Positions 43,495 to 52,232 of a DNA stretch of 54,191 nucleotides are shown here, in pieces. This DNA comes from UBA12202 sp002691725 (GTDB taxonomy: Bacteria > Pseudomonadota > Alphaproteobacteria > Puniceispirillales > UBA1172), in contig CBFIAU010000012.1 in the NCBI GenBank assembly GCA_965660675.1, positions 1 through 54,191 of the forward strand. The letters are read 5' to 3'. Numbering within the stretch: the first letter of the stretch is position 1; each line of letters begins with the position of its first letter. Below the pieces are notes generated by a model. The model saw only the letters and a list, made by a program, of their open reading frames with translations. It did not search any database and had not been told where the DNA came from. Both the position numbers and the translations under genes were made by a program.

Positions 43495-43845
43495 GTGAAA
43501 AAAATTGCTTTTAATCGTGGTCAGGTCATTTTTAAAAGCGGTGATGAAGCGGAAGGTCTTTATATCGTTGCTGATGGTAATGTTGGCTTATATTTTCCGG
43601 GAAATAATACCGCGAACAAGCCTAATATAACGCTTAATAAAACAGATATATTTGGCGAGATGGGGGTCATTGATGATCAGCTACGCATGGCAACAGCGCG
43701 CGCTCATACTGATGTTGAATTGATCCATGTCTCACGCAAAGATTTTGACCAAAAACTAGACGATACAGATGTTATTGTGCGCGGCGTGATGGCCGTGCTT
43801 TCCGATCGTTTACGGCAATTACAACAGACAAAAAACAAATCATAA
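43495..43845 (+). CDS. small cyclic nucleotide-binding domain protein
   Basis: A 116-residue protein starting at GTG with AAAGGG upstream. It is a single CAP/cNMP-binding domain without a DNA-binding helix-turn-helix: GQVIFKSGDEAEGLYIVADG, then the phosphate-binding cassette FGEMGVIDDQLRMATARA. The Glu of FGE and Arg of the cassette are kept, though Met follows the Arg where Thr or Ser is usual. It lies 32 bp before the membrane Fe-S cyclase gene and may be its sensor or effector subunit. Confidence 0.87.
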   Translation: MKKIAFNRGQVIFKSGDEAEGLYIVADGNVGLYFPGNNTANKPNITLNKTDIFGEMGVIDDQLRMATARAHTDVELIHVSRKDFDQKLDDTDVIVRGVMAVLSDRLRQLQQTKNKS

Positions 43846-43877
43846 TACAAAAAAGCGTTCCAGGGGGTAAGTGAGGG

Positions 43878-45551
43878 ATGAGTGCTACCAAGGCAACAGT
43901 ATCAAAGTTAAGGGGCATAACGGGAATAGTCATATTCATTTATGTTGTTGTCCATATGAGCAATCATATTGTTGGATTAGTCAGCTTATCTGCTGCTGAT
44001 GCCATGCTCGATAATGTTCGCTGGTTTTGGCATCTCACTTTGGCAGCTATCATCCTCTATGCCTCGCTATTTATCCATGCCGGTTTAGGTGTATTTAGTG
44101 TCGTCTCAAAATATTCTTTCCGCATCAGGCTTATCGACTGGGTTCAGCTTGGGACAGGTTTACTGATCCCATGGATACTCATAGGGCATGCCTTTGTTGG
44201 CGGCTATTCAACCCGATTTCTTGGCGTCAAAGACAGTTATGAATTAACGACGCTCGCCACTTGGGTGTTTGACCCGGTGTCGGTTGCAACACTATCCTTC
44301 TTGCTCATATTGGCGTGGGGTCACGGCGTCATAGGCGTCAATAATATGCTGCGTTTTCATGCTGGCTATCAGCGCATTAAGCCCATGTTGGTGATTGTTG
44401 CTTGGCTATTTCCCGTCTTATCATTGCTAGGGTTTGCCAGCGCCGGCAAAGAAATCATCGCCAAAGTCATGCTCGATCCAAACGTCATCGGTCAGGTCAT
44501 GATGAACGCGCAATTATCTATGGAAATGGCAGGATACCTCACCCAAGTAAACGTGGCGGCGCAGAAATATTATCCGTTCGGCTTAGCCTTGCTCATCCCT
44601 ATTGCTTTTGTTTTGTTCCGTATACGCAACAGGAAAAAAGATATCAGCATCACCTATCCCGGCAATAAGGTCGTGCATGCCGATCGCGGCATATCCGTGC
44701 TTGATGCGAGCCGCCAGAACAGCATCCCACATATGTCCATGTGCGGCGGCAGAGGACGCTGTTCAACATGCAGAATCCGCGTTATGTCTGACTTGTCTCA
44801 CTTGCCCGAGCGTAATGCCATTGAGCGTAATATCGCCGATAAGCTGAAATGGGATGACAGCATCAGACTAGCCTGCCAGCTTCATATTGACCAATCTATC
44901 GAAGTTCGGCCATTAGTGCGATCAACATCGGATGAGCTGACCACAGACAGCCGTGGAGCGTTAAGTGGCAGGGAAGAACATATTGTCGTGATGTTCATTG
45001 ATTTGCGCGACTTCACGCCTATTTCCGAAAATCTGTTGCCTTATGATACGGTATATTTGCTTAACCAATATATAGAAATTGCCAGCAAGGCGATTGCCAG
45101 TTGTAATGGCCGCATTGACAAGATTATTGGTGATGGGGTAATGGCGCTGTTTGTTGATCAGGATGATCAGCAAAAAAATGCCCGAAATGCGCTTAAGGCA
45201 TCGCAACAAATTGCTGAACAAATGGCCAGTCTGAGCAAGCAATGCCAAGAAGATTTTGGTTTTGACCTGCGCTTTGGCATTGGTATTCATTCCGGTCTAT
45301 CGGTTGTCGGGCAAATCGGTCATGGCAAGGATATTAGCGAGACTGCCATTGGTGATTGCGTCAATATCGCAAGCCGTTTGGAACAGCTGACGAAAGCGGA
45401 AAAATCACAATTAATTATCTCAATGGAGCTAATGCAGGATGCTGACCTGAAAGCCAAGCCTGATGCGGTCAAAAACGTCAAACTCAAAGGCAAGTCGAAG
45501 CCAGTAGAAGTTTGTGTTTTCAATTCTGCAACAGCGCTATTCGCCCATTAG
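43878..45551 (+). CDS. nucleotidyl cyclase fused to cytochrome-b-like membrane domain and 2Fe-2S ferredoxin
   Basis: 557 residues in three parts. Part one (about 10-250) has five to seven membrane helices with several His in or near them (VVVHMSNHIVGL, WHLTLAAI, LFIHAGLG), like succinate dehydrogenase cytochrome b subunits. Part two (about 255-350) is a plant-type ferredoxin with the four cluster ligands Cys289, Cys295, Cys298 (CGGRGRCSTC) and Cys333 (LACQ). Part three (about 365-550) is a class III cyclase domain with metal Asp375 (MFIDLRDFT), IDKIIGDGVMALF and IGDCVNIASRLEQL. It would couple a redox signal at the membrane to cAMP or cGMP synthesis. It is probably co-transcribed with the cNMP-binding gene and ends 3 bp from the convergent YczE-type gene. 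Confidence 0.9.
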   Translation: MSATKATVSKLRGITGIVIFIYVVVHMSNHIVGLVSLSAADAMLDNVRWFWHLTLAAIILYASLFIHAGLGVFSVVSKYSFRIRLIDWVQLGTGLLIPWILIGHAFVGGYSTRFLGVKDSYELTTLATWVFDPVSVATLSFLLILAWGHGVIGVNNMLRFHAGYQRIKPMLVIVAWLFPVLSLLGFASAGKEIIAKVMLDPNVIGQVMMNAQLSMEMAGYLTQVNVAAQKYYPFGLALLIPIAFVLFRIRNRKKDISITYPGNKVVHADRGISVLDASRQNSIPHMSMCGGRGRCSTCRIRVMSDLSHLPERNAIERNIADKLKWDDSIRLACQLHIDQSIEVRPLVRSTSDELTTDSRGALSGREEHIVVMFIDLRDFTPISENLLPYDTVYLLNQYIEIASKAIASCNGRIDKIIGDGVMALFVDQDDQQKNARNALKASQQIAEQMASLSKQCQEDFGFDLRFGIGIHSGLSVVGQIGHGKDISETAIGDCVNIASRLEQLTKAEKSQLIISMELMQDADLKAKPDAVKNVKLKGKSKPVEVCVFNSATALFAH

Positions 45552-45554
45552 ATA

Positions 45555-46235
45555 TTAGCGGCGGCGTGTATTGGGGAAACATTTTTTAAGCCAAAACATC
45601 GTCGCCGCCACGCATGGCCCGATGCCAAATGCAAAAAGCAACGTGCCGATGCCAACCGTGCCGCCAAGCATCCAGCCCAGCATAACCACGCTCACCTCAA
45701 TACCGCTCCGCACCCATGCGATCGGCAAATTGGTGATACGTTGCAGCCCTGTCATCAACCCATCTCTAGGCCCCGGCCCCAGATTGGCGATCAAATAAAT
45801 ACCGCCACCAATGCCCGTCACCATAACGCCAATCAAGCATTCAATCAGCGATAGGCTTAGCGACTGAAATTGCGGCAGGTAAGGTAAAGCCACATCAATA
45901 ACAACAGCAATAATGATCATGTTTAAAATAGTGCCAATCCCCGGCACCTGTCTTAGCGGCACCCATGCAGATAAGACAGCCAGACTAATGACAAAGGTCG
46001 CCTGACCAACGCTCCAGCCAGTGATATGCGTTATGCCTTCTGCGAGGACCGTCCACGGGCTAACCCCATTACCCGATGCAATCAGAATAGCCTCACCCAG
46101 ACCAAACAGGATCAAGCCAAAACATAACGGCAAAATGGAAATCAGAGGTGGCGTAAATGTTAGCGCTTTAGGTGCGCTCCAAAACAAGGTTGGAACGGAT
46201 TTAACCCTCAGAAAATCAGGGATGCTAAGTGCCAT
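45555..46235 (-). CDS. YczE/YyaS/YitT-family integral membrane protein
   Basis: 226 residues from the ATG at 46235 (GAGGT 5 nt upstream); a start seven codons earlier has no binding site. It has five or six membrane helices, with LFGLGEAILIASGNGVSPW, GIGGGIYLIANLGPGPRDGL and IAWVRSGIEVSVVMLGWMLG, the conserved loops of the YczE group. These are putative transporters of unknown substrate. It is convergent with the Fe-S cyclase gene. Confidence 0.85.
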   Translation of the reverse strand: MALSIPDFLRVKSVPTLFWSAPKALTFTPPLISILPLCFGLILFGLGEAILIASGNGVSPWTVLAEGITHITGWSVGQATFVISLAVLSAWVPLRQVPGIGTILNMIIIAVVIDVALPYLPQFQSLSLSLIECLIGVMVTGIGGGIYLIANLGPGPRDGLMTGLQRITNLPIAWVRSGIEVSVVMLGWMLGGTVGIGTLLFAFGIGPCVAATMFWLKKCFPNTRRR

Positions 46236-46362
46236 TAATACCTCAAAACATATCACGCTTGACGCTTTATCAAGACTATTCCAGCCGATATCAGTAACGG
46301 ATATACTATCTGTTACAGAGAAATTAGATAGGAGTTATTTTAAGCGTTGCTGATCACTGGCA

Positions 46363-47325
46363 TCACTGCGCCTCAGGCATCTCTAACCCATTAACAATTT
46401 CTTTGAGCGCGGATAATTCTTCCCCGCTCATGGCGTTATGATTGATCTGAAGCGAATAATGCTCGCCTTCAAAAATATGTTTCAGCGCCTGAGCATTAGC
46501 ATCCAGAAGCACATCATAACATCGCACTGGCTTAGAAATCCCTTTCAGTGTCAGCTCTTTTACGGGATTAAATGAAATCTCATCCTTGACAAGCAAATAA
46601 GTATCTTCGGAGACAAGGATAGAGCCTGATGAGGCGGCGCTTTCCAGGCGTGATGCCAGATTAACCGGCGCGCCAATAACGGTATAATCAAGGCGGTCGT
46701 CACTGCCAAAATTACCAACCGTACAAAATCCACTATTGATGCCAATACGGATTTGCAAATCATTCTTTAAGCTGAAATTAGCACCCCAAAAGCCTTCTAA
46801 TTCGCGCATGCGATGTTGCATCCTGATCGCCATATCAACACATTGCCGCGCATCATGCTTGACGCCTTTAGTTTCCGGATCACCAAAAAATATCATGATG
46901 GCATCACCAACATATTTGTCGATAGTGCCGCCATATTCAATGGCGATATTAGACATCTCATTGAGATAAAAATTCAAAAGATTGGTAAGTTCTTCGGATT
47001 CCAAATGCTCAGATATATCGGTAAAACCAACAATATCAGAAAAAAACATGGTGAGTTTTTTGCGGTTACTTTTCACCTCAACGCTTTGCTTTCCAGAAAA
47101 GATCTGATCATAGATTTGAGGTGAAAGATATTTTGATAATTGATGCGACAAGGCTTCGAGCTGCTCCGATTTACTTTGCGCTTCTACCTTAGCTTCATTG
47201 GCAATCTCTTTCTGCTTCTCAAGCTGAACGGACAGCGATTTGCGAAGATTAGCCTCAAGTTTAAGTTTAGAGTTTTCTTTATTAAGGGTTTTAATTGTCT
47301 CTTGGAGCTGATCAATCTCGGACAT
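46363..47325 (-). CDS. class III adenylate/guanylate cyclase with N-terminal coiled coil
   Basis: 320 residues from the ATG at 47325, with GAAGGA 7 nt upstream; a GTG directly before is in frame. The N-terminal 60 residues are a coiled coil (ETIKTLNKENSKLKLEANL). A short linker HQLSKYLSPQIYDQIF, common before such domains, follows. The cyclase domain (about 85-260) has metal Asp97 (MFFSDIVGFTDIS) and Asp141 (DKYVGDAIMIFFGDP), and LDYTVIGAPVNLASRLE. There is no membrane part. Its first codons are duplicated as a remnant at 47973-48026. Confidence 0.9.
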   Translation of the reverse strand: MSEIDQLQETIKTLNKENSKLKLEANLRKSLSVQLEKQKEIANEAKVEAQSKSEQLEALSHQLSKYLSPQIYDQIFSGKQSVEVKSNRKKLTMFFSDIVGFTDISEHLESEELTNLLNFYLNEMSNIAIEYGGTIDKYVGDAIMIFFGDPETKGVKHDARQCVDMAIRMQHRMRELEGFWGANFSLKNDLQIRIGINSGFCTVGNFGSDDRLDYTVIGAPVNLASRLESAASSGSILVSEDTYLLVKDEISFNPVKELTLKGISKPVRCYDVLLDANAQALKHIFEGEHYSLQINHNAMSGEELSALKEIVNGLEMPEAQ

Positions 47326-47507
47326 CACTATTCCTTCATTAAAATAAACTAAACAAAAATTGATCTTTATCTTTTCGGAACCAGTCTATCACACTTAGCT
47401 TGGCTGGAATCTTAATTGCCTATCATGATACTCATGATTGCGGTTGATGTTAAGTCATCAATATGTCATGAAGTATATTATAAAGTAATAATCAATATGG
47501 ATTTATT

Positions 47508-47963
47508 ATGAAACATCAGGGCGGATGCCATTGCGGTCAGTTTACTTTCCAAACCGAACTTGAACCTATGCTGGTTGTTCAGTGTAACTGTTCTAATTGC
47601 CGCAAAATGACGGGCAGTATAAACCTTGGATGTCTCTATGCCATAACCGAAATCGAAACGAGTGGTGAGACCAATAGTTATGAGTTTACTGGCGGTAGTG
47701 GCTATATCAACACGGCACATTTCTGCACAACATGTAATGTTCGGGTCATGATGCACCCTGCTCAAGAAATCATGGAAGGCATGGTTGGGCTGCCTCTTGG
47801 CACTTTTGAGAATGCCAAGAGCATTTCTCCAAAGATACAAATATGGACAAGTGAGAAACTGGACTTTCTGACAAAACCTGATAGTGGCGTTGAAGAATCG
47901 TTTGAAGATAGCGGCATCCCTGAACGATTGATGGCTGTGCTAGCCAATATGGAAGACCGATAG
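47508..47963 (+). CDS. GFA-family zinc protein (glutathione-dependent formaldehyde-activating enzyme-like)
   Basis: A 151-residue protein with the seven cysteines of the GFA fold: GGCHCGQF (Cys7, Cys9), QCNCSNCRK (Cys26, 28, 31) and HFCTTCNVR (Cys73, Cys76). These bind two zinc ions. Despite the family name, most members have no proven role in formaldehyde oxidation, so I give no reaction. It sits between two copies of a cyclase 5' end, which suggests that it was caught in or inserted after a duplication. Confidence 0.87.
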   Translation: MKHQGGCHCGQFTFQTELEPMLVVQCNCSNCRKMTGSINLGCLYAITEIETSGETNSYEFTGGSGYINTAHFCTTCNVRVMMHPAQEIMEGMVGLPLGTFENAKSISPKIQIWTSEKLDFLTKPDSGVEESFEDSGIPERLMAVLANMEDR

Positions 47964-47972
47964 ATAAAGTTC

Positions 47973-48026
47973 TTAATTTTCTTTATTAAGGTTTTTATAG
48001 TCATGGGGCTGATCAAACTCGGACAT
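47973..48026 (-). pseudogene. 17-codon remnant of a duplicated cyclase 5' end
   Basis: Reading leftward from the ATG at 48026, the codons give MSEFDQPHDYKNLNKEN and then a stop. The cyclase starting at 47325 begins MSEIDQLQETIKTLNKEN. About four fifths of the bases agree over roughly 65 nt, including identical blocks for the start (ctcggacat) and for the Leu-Asn-Lys-Glu codons. A ribosome-binding site (GAGGA) also remains. I interpret it as the decayed end of a second cyclase copy; a functioning short leader peptide is possible but less likely. Confidence 0.7.
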
Positions 48027-48168
48027 GACTAATCCTCTGTCTAAAAACTATCATTATTTATTTTATCTTATTATTGACTGCTTTTATGCATAAAAGAGTA
48101 CACTGATAGCCTTTACATTAGAGAACACTTATATCTATATTTATACTGGTATTTAAGTGGAAATGTTT

Positions 48169-49917
48169 ATGTCTGATATAAAAATTATCCGTAAAGTGGC
48201 TGTGATTTTTGTCACTGACGTAGTGGGTTTTAGCAAACTCATGGAATATAATGAAGATGCAACGATGCAGAGTTTAAACTCTTGCCGAAAAATCTTGGAG
48301 AAACTTTTCGAAGAACATGGTGGACGCATATTTAACACTGCCGGAGATTCGGTCTTGGCTGAATTTCAAAGCGCTGTTTCAGCAGTTATTTGCGCTACTG
48401 AGTTTCAAAAATTAATAAAGCAAAGAAATTTATCCGTGTCCAAGGATTCAATGATGGAATTCAGGATAGGTTTGAATATGGGCGATGTAATCGTCGAGGG
48501 CAATAATTTATATGGAGATGGCGTCAATATTGCTGCACGTCTTGAGGCATTTAGCCAACCTGGCGGGGTTTCTTTATCCAAGGCTGTACATGACACTGTT
48601 AGCCAGAAAGTAGAGCTGAGCTTTTCTGATTTAGGCACGCAACAGGTCAAAAATACCGTTCTTCATGCCTATGATATAGGCATAGACGGGCTACAACAAC
48701 GCGAGCAATCATTGGTCAATATGCAGTCAGAGACGGCCACAGAGAGCAAACCACCTTGCATTGCCGTTATTCCCTTCAAAATCATGGGCAATGATGAAGA
48801 CCAGGAATATTTCGCAGATGGCGTCACCGAAGATATCATTAGTAATCTCTCCTCATGGAAATCTTTCCCTGTTATTTCCAGAAACTCAAGTTTCAGCTTC
48901 AAAGGCCAAGACATAAAAACATCTGATATAGCAAAAGAGCTCGGTGCAAATTATATCGTTGAGGGAAGTATCCGGAAAGGCGGCAATAAGGTCAGAATCA
49001 CTGCCAGTCTTGTCGATGCTACCGACGAGCAACAAGTATGGTCAAAAAGATGGGATCGTTCACTTGACGATATTTTTGAAGTACAGGATGAGGTTTCACA
49101 AGACGTCGCAGCTTTGATTGTTCCTGCCCTCAAAGGGAAAGAGCATGAGAGGATAAAATCCAAGCCGCCAACATCCTTCTCAGCCTGGGACAGTTACTTA
49201 AAAGCCCTTGCCATTTTTAACGATGATGATGCCGAGGATCATGAAACCATCATGAAACTTTGTAATGATGCCATTGAGAAAGATGAAAAATTGACCGATG
49301 CCTATGTCTTGAAATCTCGTTGCATTTACAATCGCATCTTTAGTAGTGAATTTGGAAATGAACGCATTGAAAATGAAAAACTGTTTCATGAATTTGCCAA
49401 TAAAGCCTTTGCTATTGATCCAAATAATCCAGAAGCCGTAAGTGCTTTTAGTCGTTCGTTCAATTTGAAAAAAAACTACGACCAAAGGATGAAATACGCA
49501 AAACAGGCCCTTGATCTAAATCCTAGCCATGCAGGATCAAACTTTGATTATGGTCTGGCTCTTTGCAATGATGCAAATTTCAGTGATGCTGAAGCATATA
49601 TTCAAAAGGCGATAGAATTAGACCCATTAGGCCGAAAAAAATATGAAGGGTTTTTGGGAATTCTGTATATGGCTATGCAAGACTCGAAACAGGCGCTTAT
49701 ATGGATCAATATCCTTTATGATAGAACTCAGCATAGTCGATATGATGGATTTAGAGCTGCCATTTATGCGCATTCAGGTGATACGAAAACAGCAAAAGAG
49801 TATCTTGAAAAGTTCTTAACTTCACGCCCCGAAATCCGTTATATTGAGGATTATATGAAGGTTGCACCAACAATTTGTGCTGACTATCTTGAAACTGGGC
49901 TTAGAAAAATCTGGTGA
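48169..49917 (+). CDS. class III adenylate/guanylate cyclase with TolB-N-like and TPR domains
   Basis: About 582 residues from the ATG at 48169, chosen because it aligns with the start of the paralogue at 43388; in-frame GTG 48157 and ATG 48163 are alternatives. The cyclase domain (about 5-165) has metal Asp17 (VIFVTDVVGFSKLME) and Asp60 (IFNTAGDSVLAEFQ), and GDGVNIAARLEAF. A FlgO/TolB-N-like domain follows (PPCIAVIPFKIMG, FADGVTEDIISNLSSWKSFP, WSKRWDRSLDDIFEVQDEV). TPR repeats are in the last 220 residues (AKQALDLNPSHAGS, AEAYIQKAIELDPLGR). The domain order is the same as at 41604, so the two arose by duplication. Confidence 0.9.
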   Translation: MSDIKIIRKVAVIFVTDVVGFSKLMEYNEDATMQSLNSCRKILEKLFEEHGGRIFNTAGDSVLAEFQSAVSAVICATEFQKLIKQRNLSVSKDSMMEFRIGLNMGDVIVEGNNLYGDGVNIAARLEAFSQPGGVSLSKAVHDTVSQKVELSFSDLGTQQVKNTVLHAYDIGIDGLQQREQSLVNMQSETATESKPPCIAVIPFKIMGNDEDQEYFADGVTEDIISNLSSWKSFPVISRNSSFSFKGQDIKTSDIAKELGANYIVEGSIRKGGNKVRITASLVDATDEQQVWSKRWDRSLDDIFEVQDEVSQDVAALIVPALKGKEHERIKSKPPTSFSAWDSYLKALAIFNDDDAEDHETIMKLCNDAIEKDEKLTDAYVLKSRCIYNRIFSSEFGNERIENEKLFHEFANKAFAIDPNNPEAVSAFSRSFNLKKNYDQRMKYAKQALDLNPSHAGSNFDYGLALCNDANFSDAEAYIQKAIELDPLGRKKYEGFLGILYMAMQDSKQALIWINILYDRTQHSRYDGFRAAIYAHSGDTKTAKEYLEKFLTSRPEIRYIEDYMKVAPTICADYLETGLRKIW

Positions 49918-50019
49918 TCTGACTCACCGTTTATCCTCTAACCCCAAATCGATCAAAACATGTTCAGACCAAGACTAACCAGATGTGTTTGGTAGCCAAG
50001 GTCTAATCCCCAGAAATAA

Positions 50020-50098
50020 AAAAAGCAACCAGCAAGAAGCAAACGGCAAGAAGCAAGAAGCAACGGCACCGCTTGCGATGCGATATGTCGTTGCTTCT
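50020..50098. repeat. GCAAGAA-rich degenerate repeat and inverted repeat
   Basis: About 45 bp of near-repeats of AGCAAGAAGCAA is followed by a perfect 10-bp inverted pair AGAAGCAACG (50056-50065) and CGTTGCTTCT (50089-50098) with a 23-nt loop. It fills much of the 229-bp gap between the cyclase and hpsN and could be a transcription terminator or a regulatory hairpin in the hpsN leader. There is no other gene in the gap. Confidence 0.55.
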
Positions 50099-50146
50099 AG
50101 CACTAAATGACTATAAATTTATCCACAATTCGTTTATGGTTCTGTT

Positions 50147-51454
50147 ATGGCTATAAAATATATAAAAAAAGCAACAATGACCTCAACAACAAATTCAGCC
50201 GATGTGCAGAAAACCGTTCAAGCTATTCTCAATGATATTGAAACAGGTGGCGATAGCAAAGCGCTCGAATATGCCGTCAAGTTTGACAATTATAAGGGCA
50301 ATATTCTGCTGACACGCGATGAAATAGAGGCCGCTAAAGCCCTCGTTCCAAATAAGATCAAACAAGATATCATCTTTGCGCATGATAATGTTCGGCGCTT
50401 TGCTGAGGTTCAACGAAGCACCCTGAAAGATGTTGAGCTTGAGATTGTTCCGGGCTTAATGGCTGGGCAGAAAACTATCCCTGTTGATGCCGCTGGATGC
50501 TATATCCCAGGCGGCCGATACAGCCATATTGCTAGCGCCATCATGACCGTCACAACCGCGAAAGTGGCGGGGTGCCGCCATATCACGGCCTGCTCACCCC
50601 CTCGCCCTGATATTGGTATCGCGCCCGCCATCATTTTTGCCGCTGATTTATGTGGAGCTGATAAAATCCTTGCCATGGGCGGGGTGCAAGCAGTGGCAGC
50701 GATGACATTTGGGCTCTTTGATCTGCCCAAAGCCAATATTCTCGTCGGCCCAGGCAATCAGTTTGTCGCCGAAGCCAAGCGTATTCTTTTTGGCAGAGTA
50801 GGGATTGATATGATTGCTGGCCCTACGGACAGTTTAATCCTTGCCGATAACACAGCCGATGCGGAAATTGTGGCGGCTGATCTGGTGGGACAGGCCGAAC
50901 ATGGCTATAACTCGCCTGTCTGGCTGGTGACAGATGATCAAGCCCTTGCCGAAAAAGTGCTTGAGCTGGTGCCGCCATTGATTAATGATTTGCCCGAAAC
51001 CAATCGCATCAATGCTGAGGCCGCATGGCGCGATTATGCTGAGGTGATCTTATGTGACAATCGCGAAGAAATGGCGGCGAAATCAGATGAATATGCCCCT
51101 GAACATTTGACTGTTCAGGCGGCTGATCTGGATTGGTGGAAAGACCGGCTGACCTCATATGGATCGCTGTTCTTGGGCGAAGAAACGACAGTGGCTTTTG
51201 GCGATAAAGCCTCAGGGCCTAACCATGTTCTGCCAACATCTGGTGCCGCCACCTATACAGGCGGTCTATCGGTGCATAAATATATGAAGATTGTGACATG
51301 GCAACGCGCCACCCGTGACGGCATGAAATCAGTTGGGGAGGCAACGGCGCGTATCTCGCGGCTAGAAGGCATGGAGGGGCATGCTCGAACCGCCGATATC
51401 AGGCTGGCAAAATATTTTCCAGGTGAGAACTTTGATCTCAGCGCGGAGGAGTAA
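50147..51454 (+). CDS. hpsN: sulfopropanediol 3-dehydrogenase (histidinol dehydrogenase family)
   Basis: A 435-residue HisD-fold enzyme. The zinc and catalytic residues of HisD are kept: Gln249 and His252 (VGQAEHG), Glu319-His320 (YAPEHLTV), Asp353 (FGDKASGPNHVLPT) and His412 (EGMEGHARTADIR). Where HisD has GPSEV for histidinol contact, this protein has GPTDSLILAD. With the two dehydrogenases and suyAB downstream, the likely reaction is two-step oxidation of (R)-2,3-dihydroxypropane-1-sulfonate (DHPS) to (R)-sulfolactate with NAD+, as for HpsN. No clear ribosome-binding site precedes the ATG. It is the first gene of the operon. Confidence 0.85.
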   Translation: MAIKYIKKATMTSTTNSADVQKTVQAILNDIETGGDSKALEYAVKFDNYKGNILLTRDEIEAAKALVPNKIKQDIIFAHDNVRRFAEVQRSTLKDVELEIVPGLMAGQKTIPVDAAGCYIPGGRYSHIASAIMTVTTAKVAGCRHITACSPPRPDIGIAPAIIFAADLCGADKILAMGGVQAVAAMTFGLFDLPKANILVGPGNQFVAEAKRILFGRVGIDMIAGPTDSLILADNTADAEIVAADLVGQAEHGYNSPVWLVTDDQALAEKVLELVPPLINDLPETNRINAEAAWRDYAEVILCDNREEMAAKSDEYAPEHLTVQAADLDWWKDRLTSYGSLFLGEETTVAFGDKASGPNHVLPTSGAATYTGGLSVHKYMKIVTWQRATRDGMKSVGEATARISRLEGMEGHARTADIRLAKYFPGENFDLSAEE

Positions 51455-51455
51455 T

Positions 51456-52232
51456 ATGGCTTCCCAATCTGATCCAATGGCGGAAAATCTGTTTAGTGTT
51501 GCAGGGCATATCGCTTGTGTCACAGGCGCCAGCTCAGGTCTTGGTCGATTTGTGGCAACCGCTCTAGCGCAAGCTGGGGCTTCTGTTATTGGCGTAGCGC
51601 GGCGTGCTGATGCGCTTAAAGAATGGCAACATCCTCTTGGCGATAAGGCAGGCTATATTTGTCATGATCTGATGGATCGTGATGGCATAGCGGCGGCGGC
51701 AGATAAAGTGTCTGCTGTCTTTGGTCCGCCCGATATTGTTGTCCATGCCGCAGGGGTGAATACTCGTGAGAATGCTGATAATGTAACAGCAAAAGGATGG
51801 GAAGATACGATCTGGCTAAATCTTACGGTGCCGTTTTTCCTCAGTCAGCAATTTGTCCCTGCCATGAAAGCCCAAAAATGGGGGCGCATTATCAATTTTG
51901 CTTCTCTCCAGACAGTGCGCGCTTTCCCCAATGGCATAGCCTATGGCGCGTCTAAGGGCGGCATTGGTCAAGTCACCCGCGCCATGGCAGAAGCATGGTC
52001 AGGTGATGGCATTAACGCAAATGCGATTGCCCCCGGATTTTTCCCAACCGAGCTAACTGCACCTGTCTTTAATGATGCGGGTCAAGCGGCACGCAATGCC
52101 AGCCAAACCTGTATTGGCCGTAATGGTCAGCTTGAAGATATAAAAGGCCCGGTATTATTTCTCGCCTCCAAGGCTTCTGCCTATGTCACAGGACATGTCT
52201 TGATGGTAGATGGAGGCTTCACCGCAAAATGA
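51456..52232 (+). CDS. hpsO: short-chain dehydrogenase, DHPS 2-dehydrogenase candidate
   Basis: 258 residues from the ATG at 51456, which follows GGAGGAG and lies 1 nt after the hpsN stop; longer extensions run inside hpsN. SDR signatures are CVTGASSGLGRFVA (nucleotide), VVHAAGVN, and catalytic Ser-Tyr-Lys in INFASLQTV and AYGASKGGIGQ. In the DHPS pathway HpsO and HpsP together invert the C2 stereochemistry through a keto intermediate so that HpsN receives the R form. The assignment rests on gene order. It overlaps the next gene by 4 nt (ATGA). Confidence 0.8.
   Translation: MASQSDPMAENLFSVAGHIACVTGASSGLGRFVATALAQAGASVIGVARRADALKEWQHPLGDKAGYICHDLMDRDGIAAAADKVSAVFGPPDIVVHAAGVNTRENADNVTAKGWEDTIWLNLTVPFFLSQQFVPAMKAQKWGRIINFASLQTVRAFPNGIAYGASKGGIGQVTRAMAEAWSGDGINANAIAPGFFPTELTAPVFNDAGQAARNASQTCIGRNGQLEDIKGPVLFLASKASAYVTGHVLMVDGGFTAK

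Noticed and set aside
50147..51454. Histidinol dehydrogenase hisD for histidine synthesis
   Set aside because: The substrate-contact motif differs and the operon is sulfonate catabolism; HpsN fits better.
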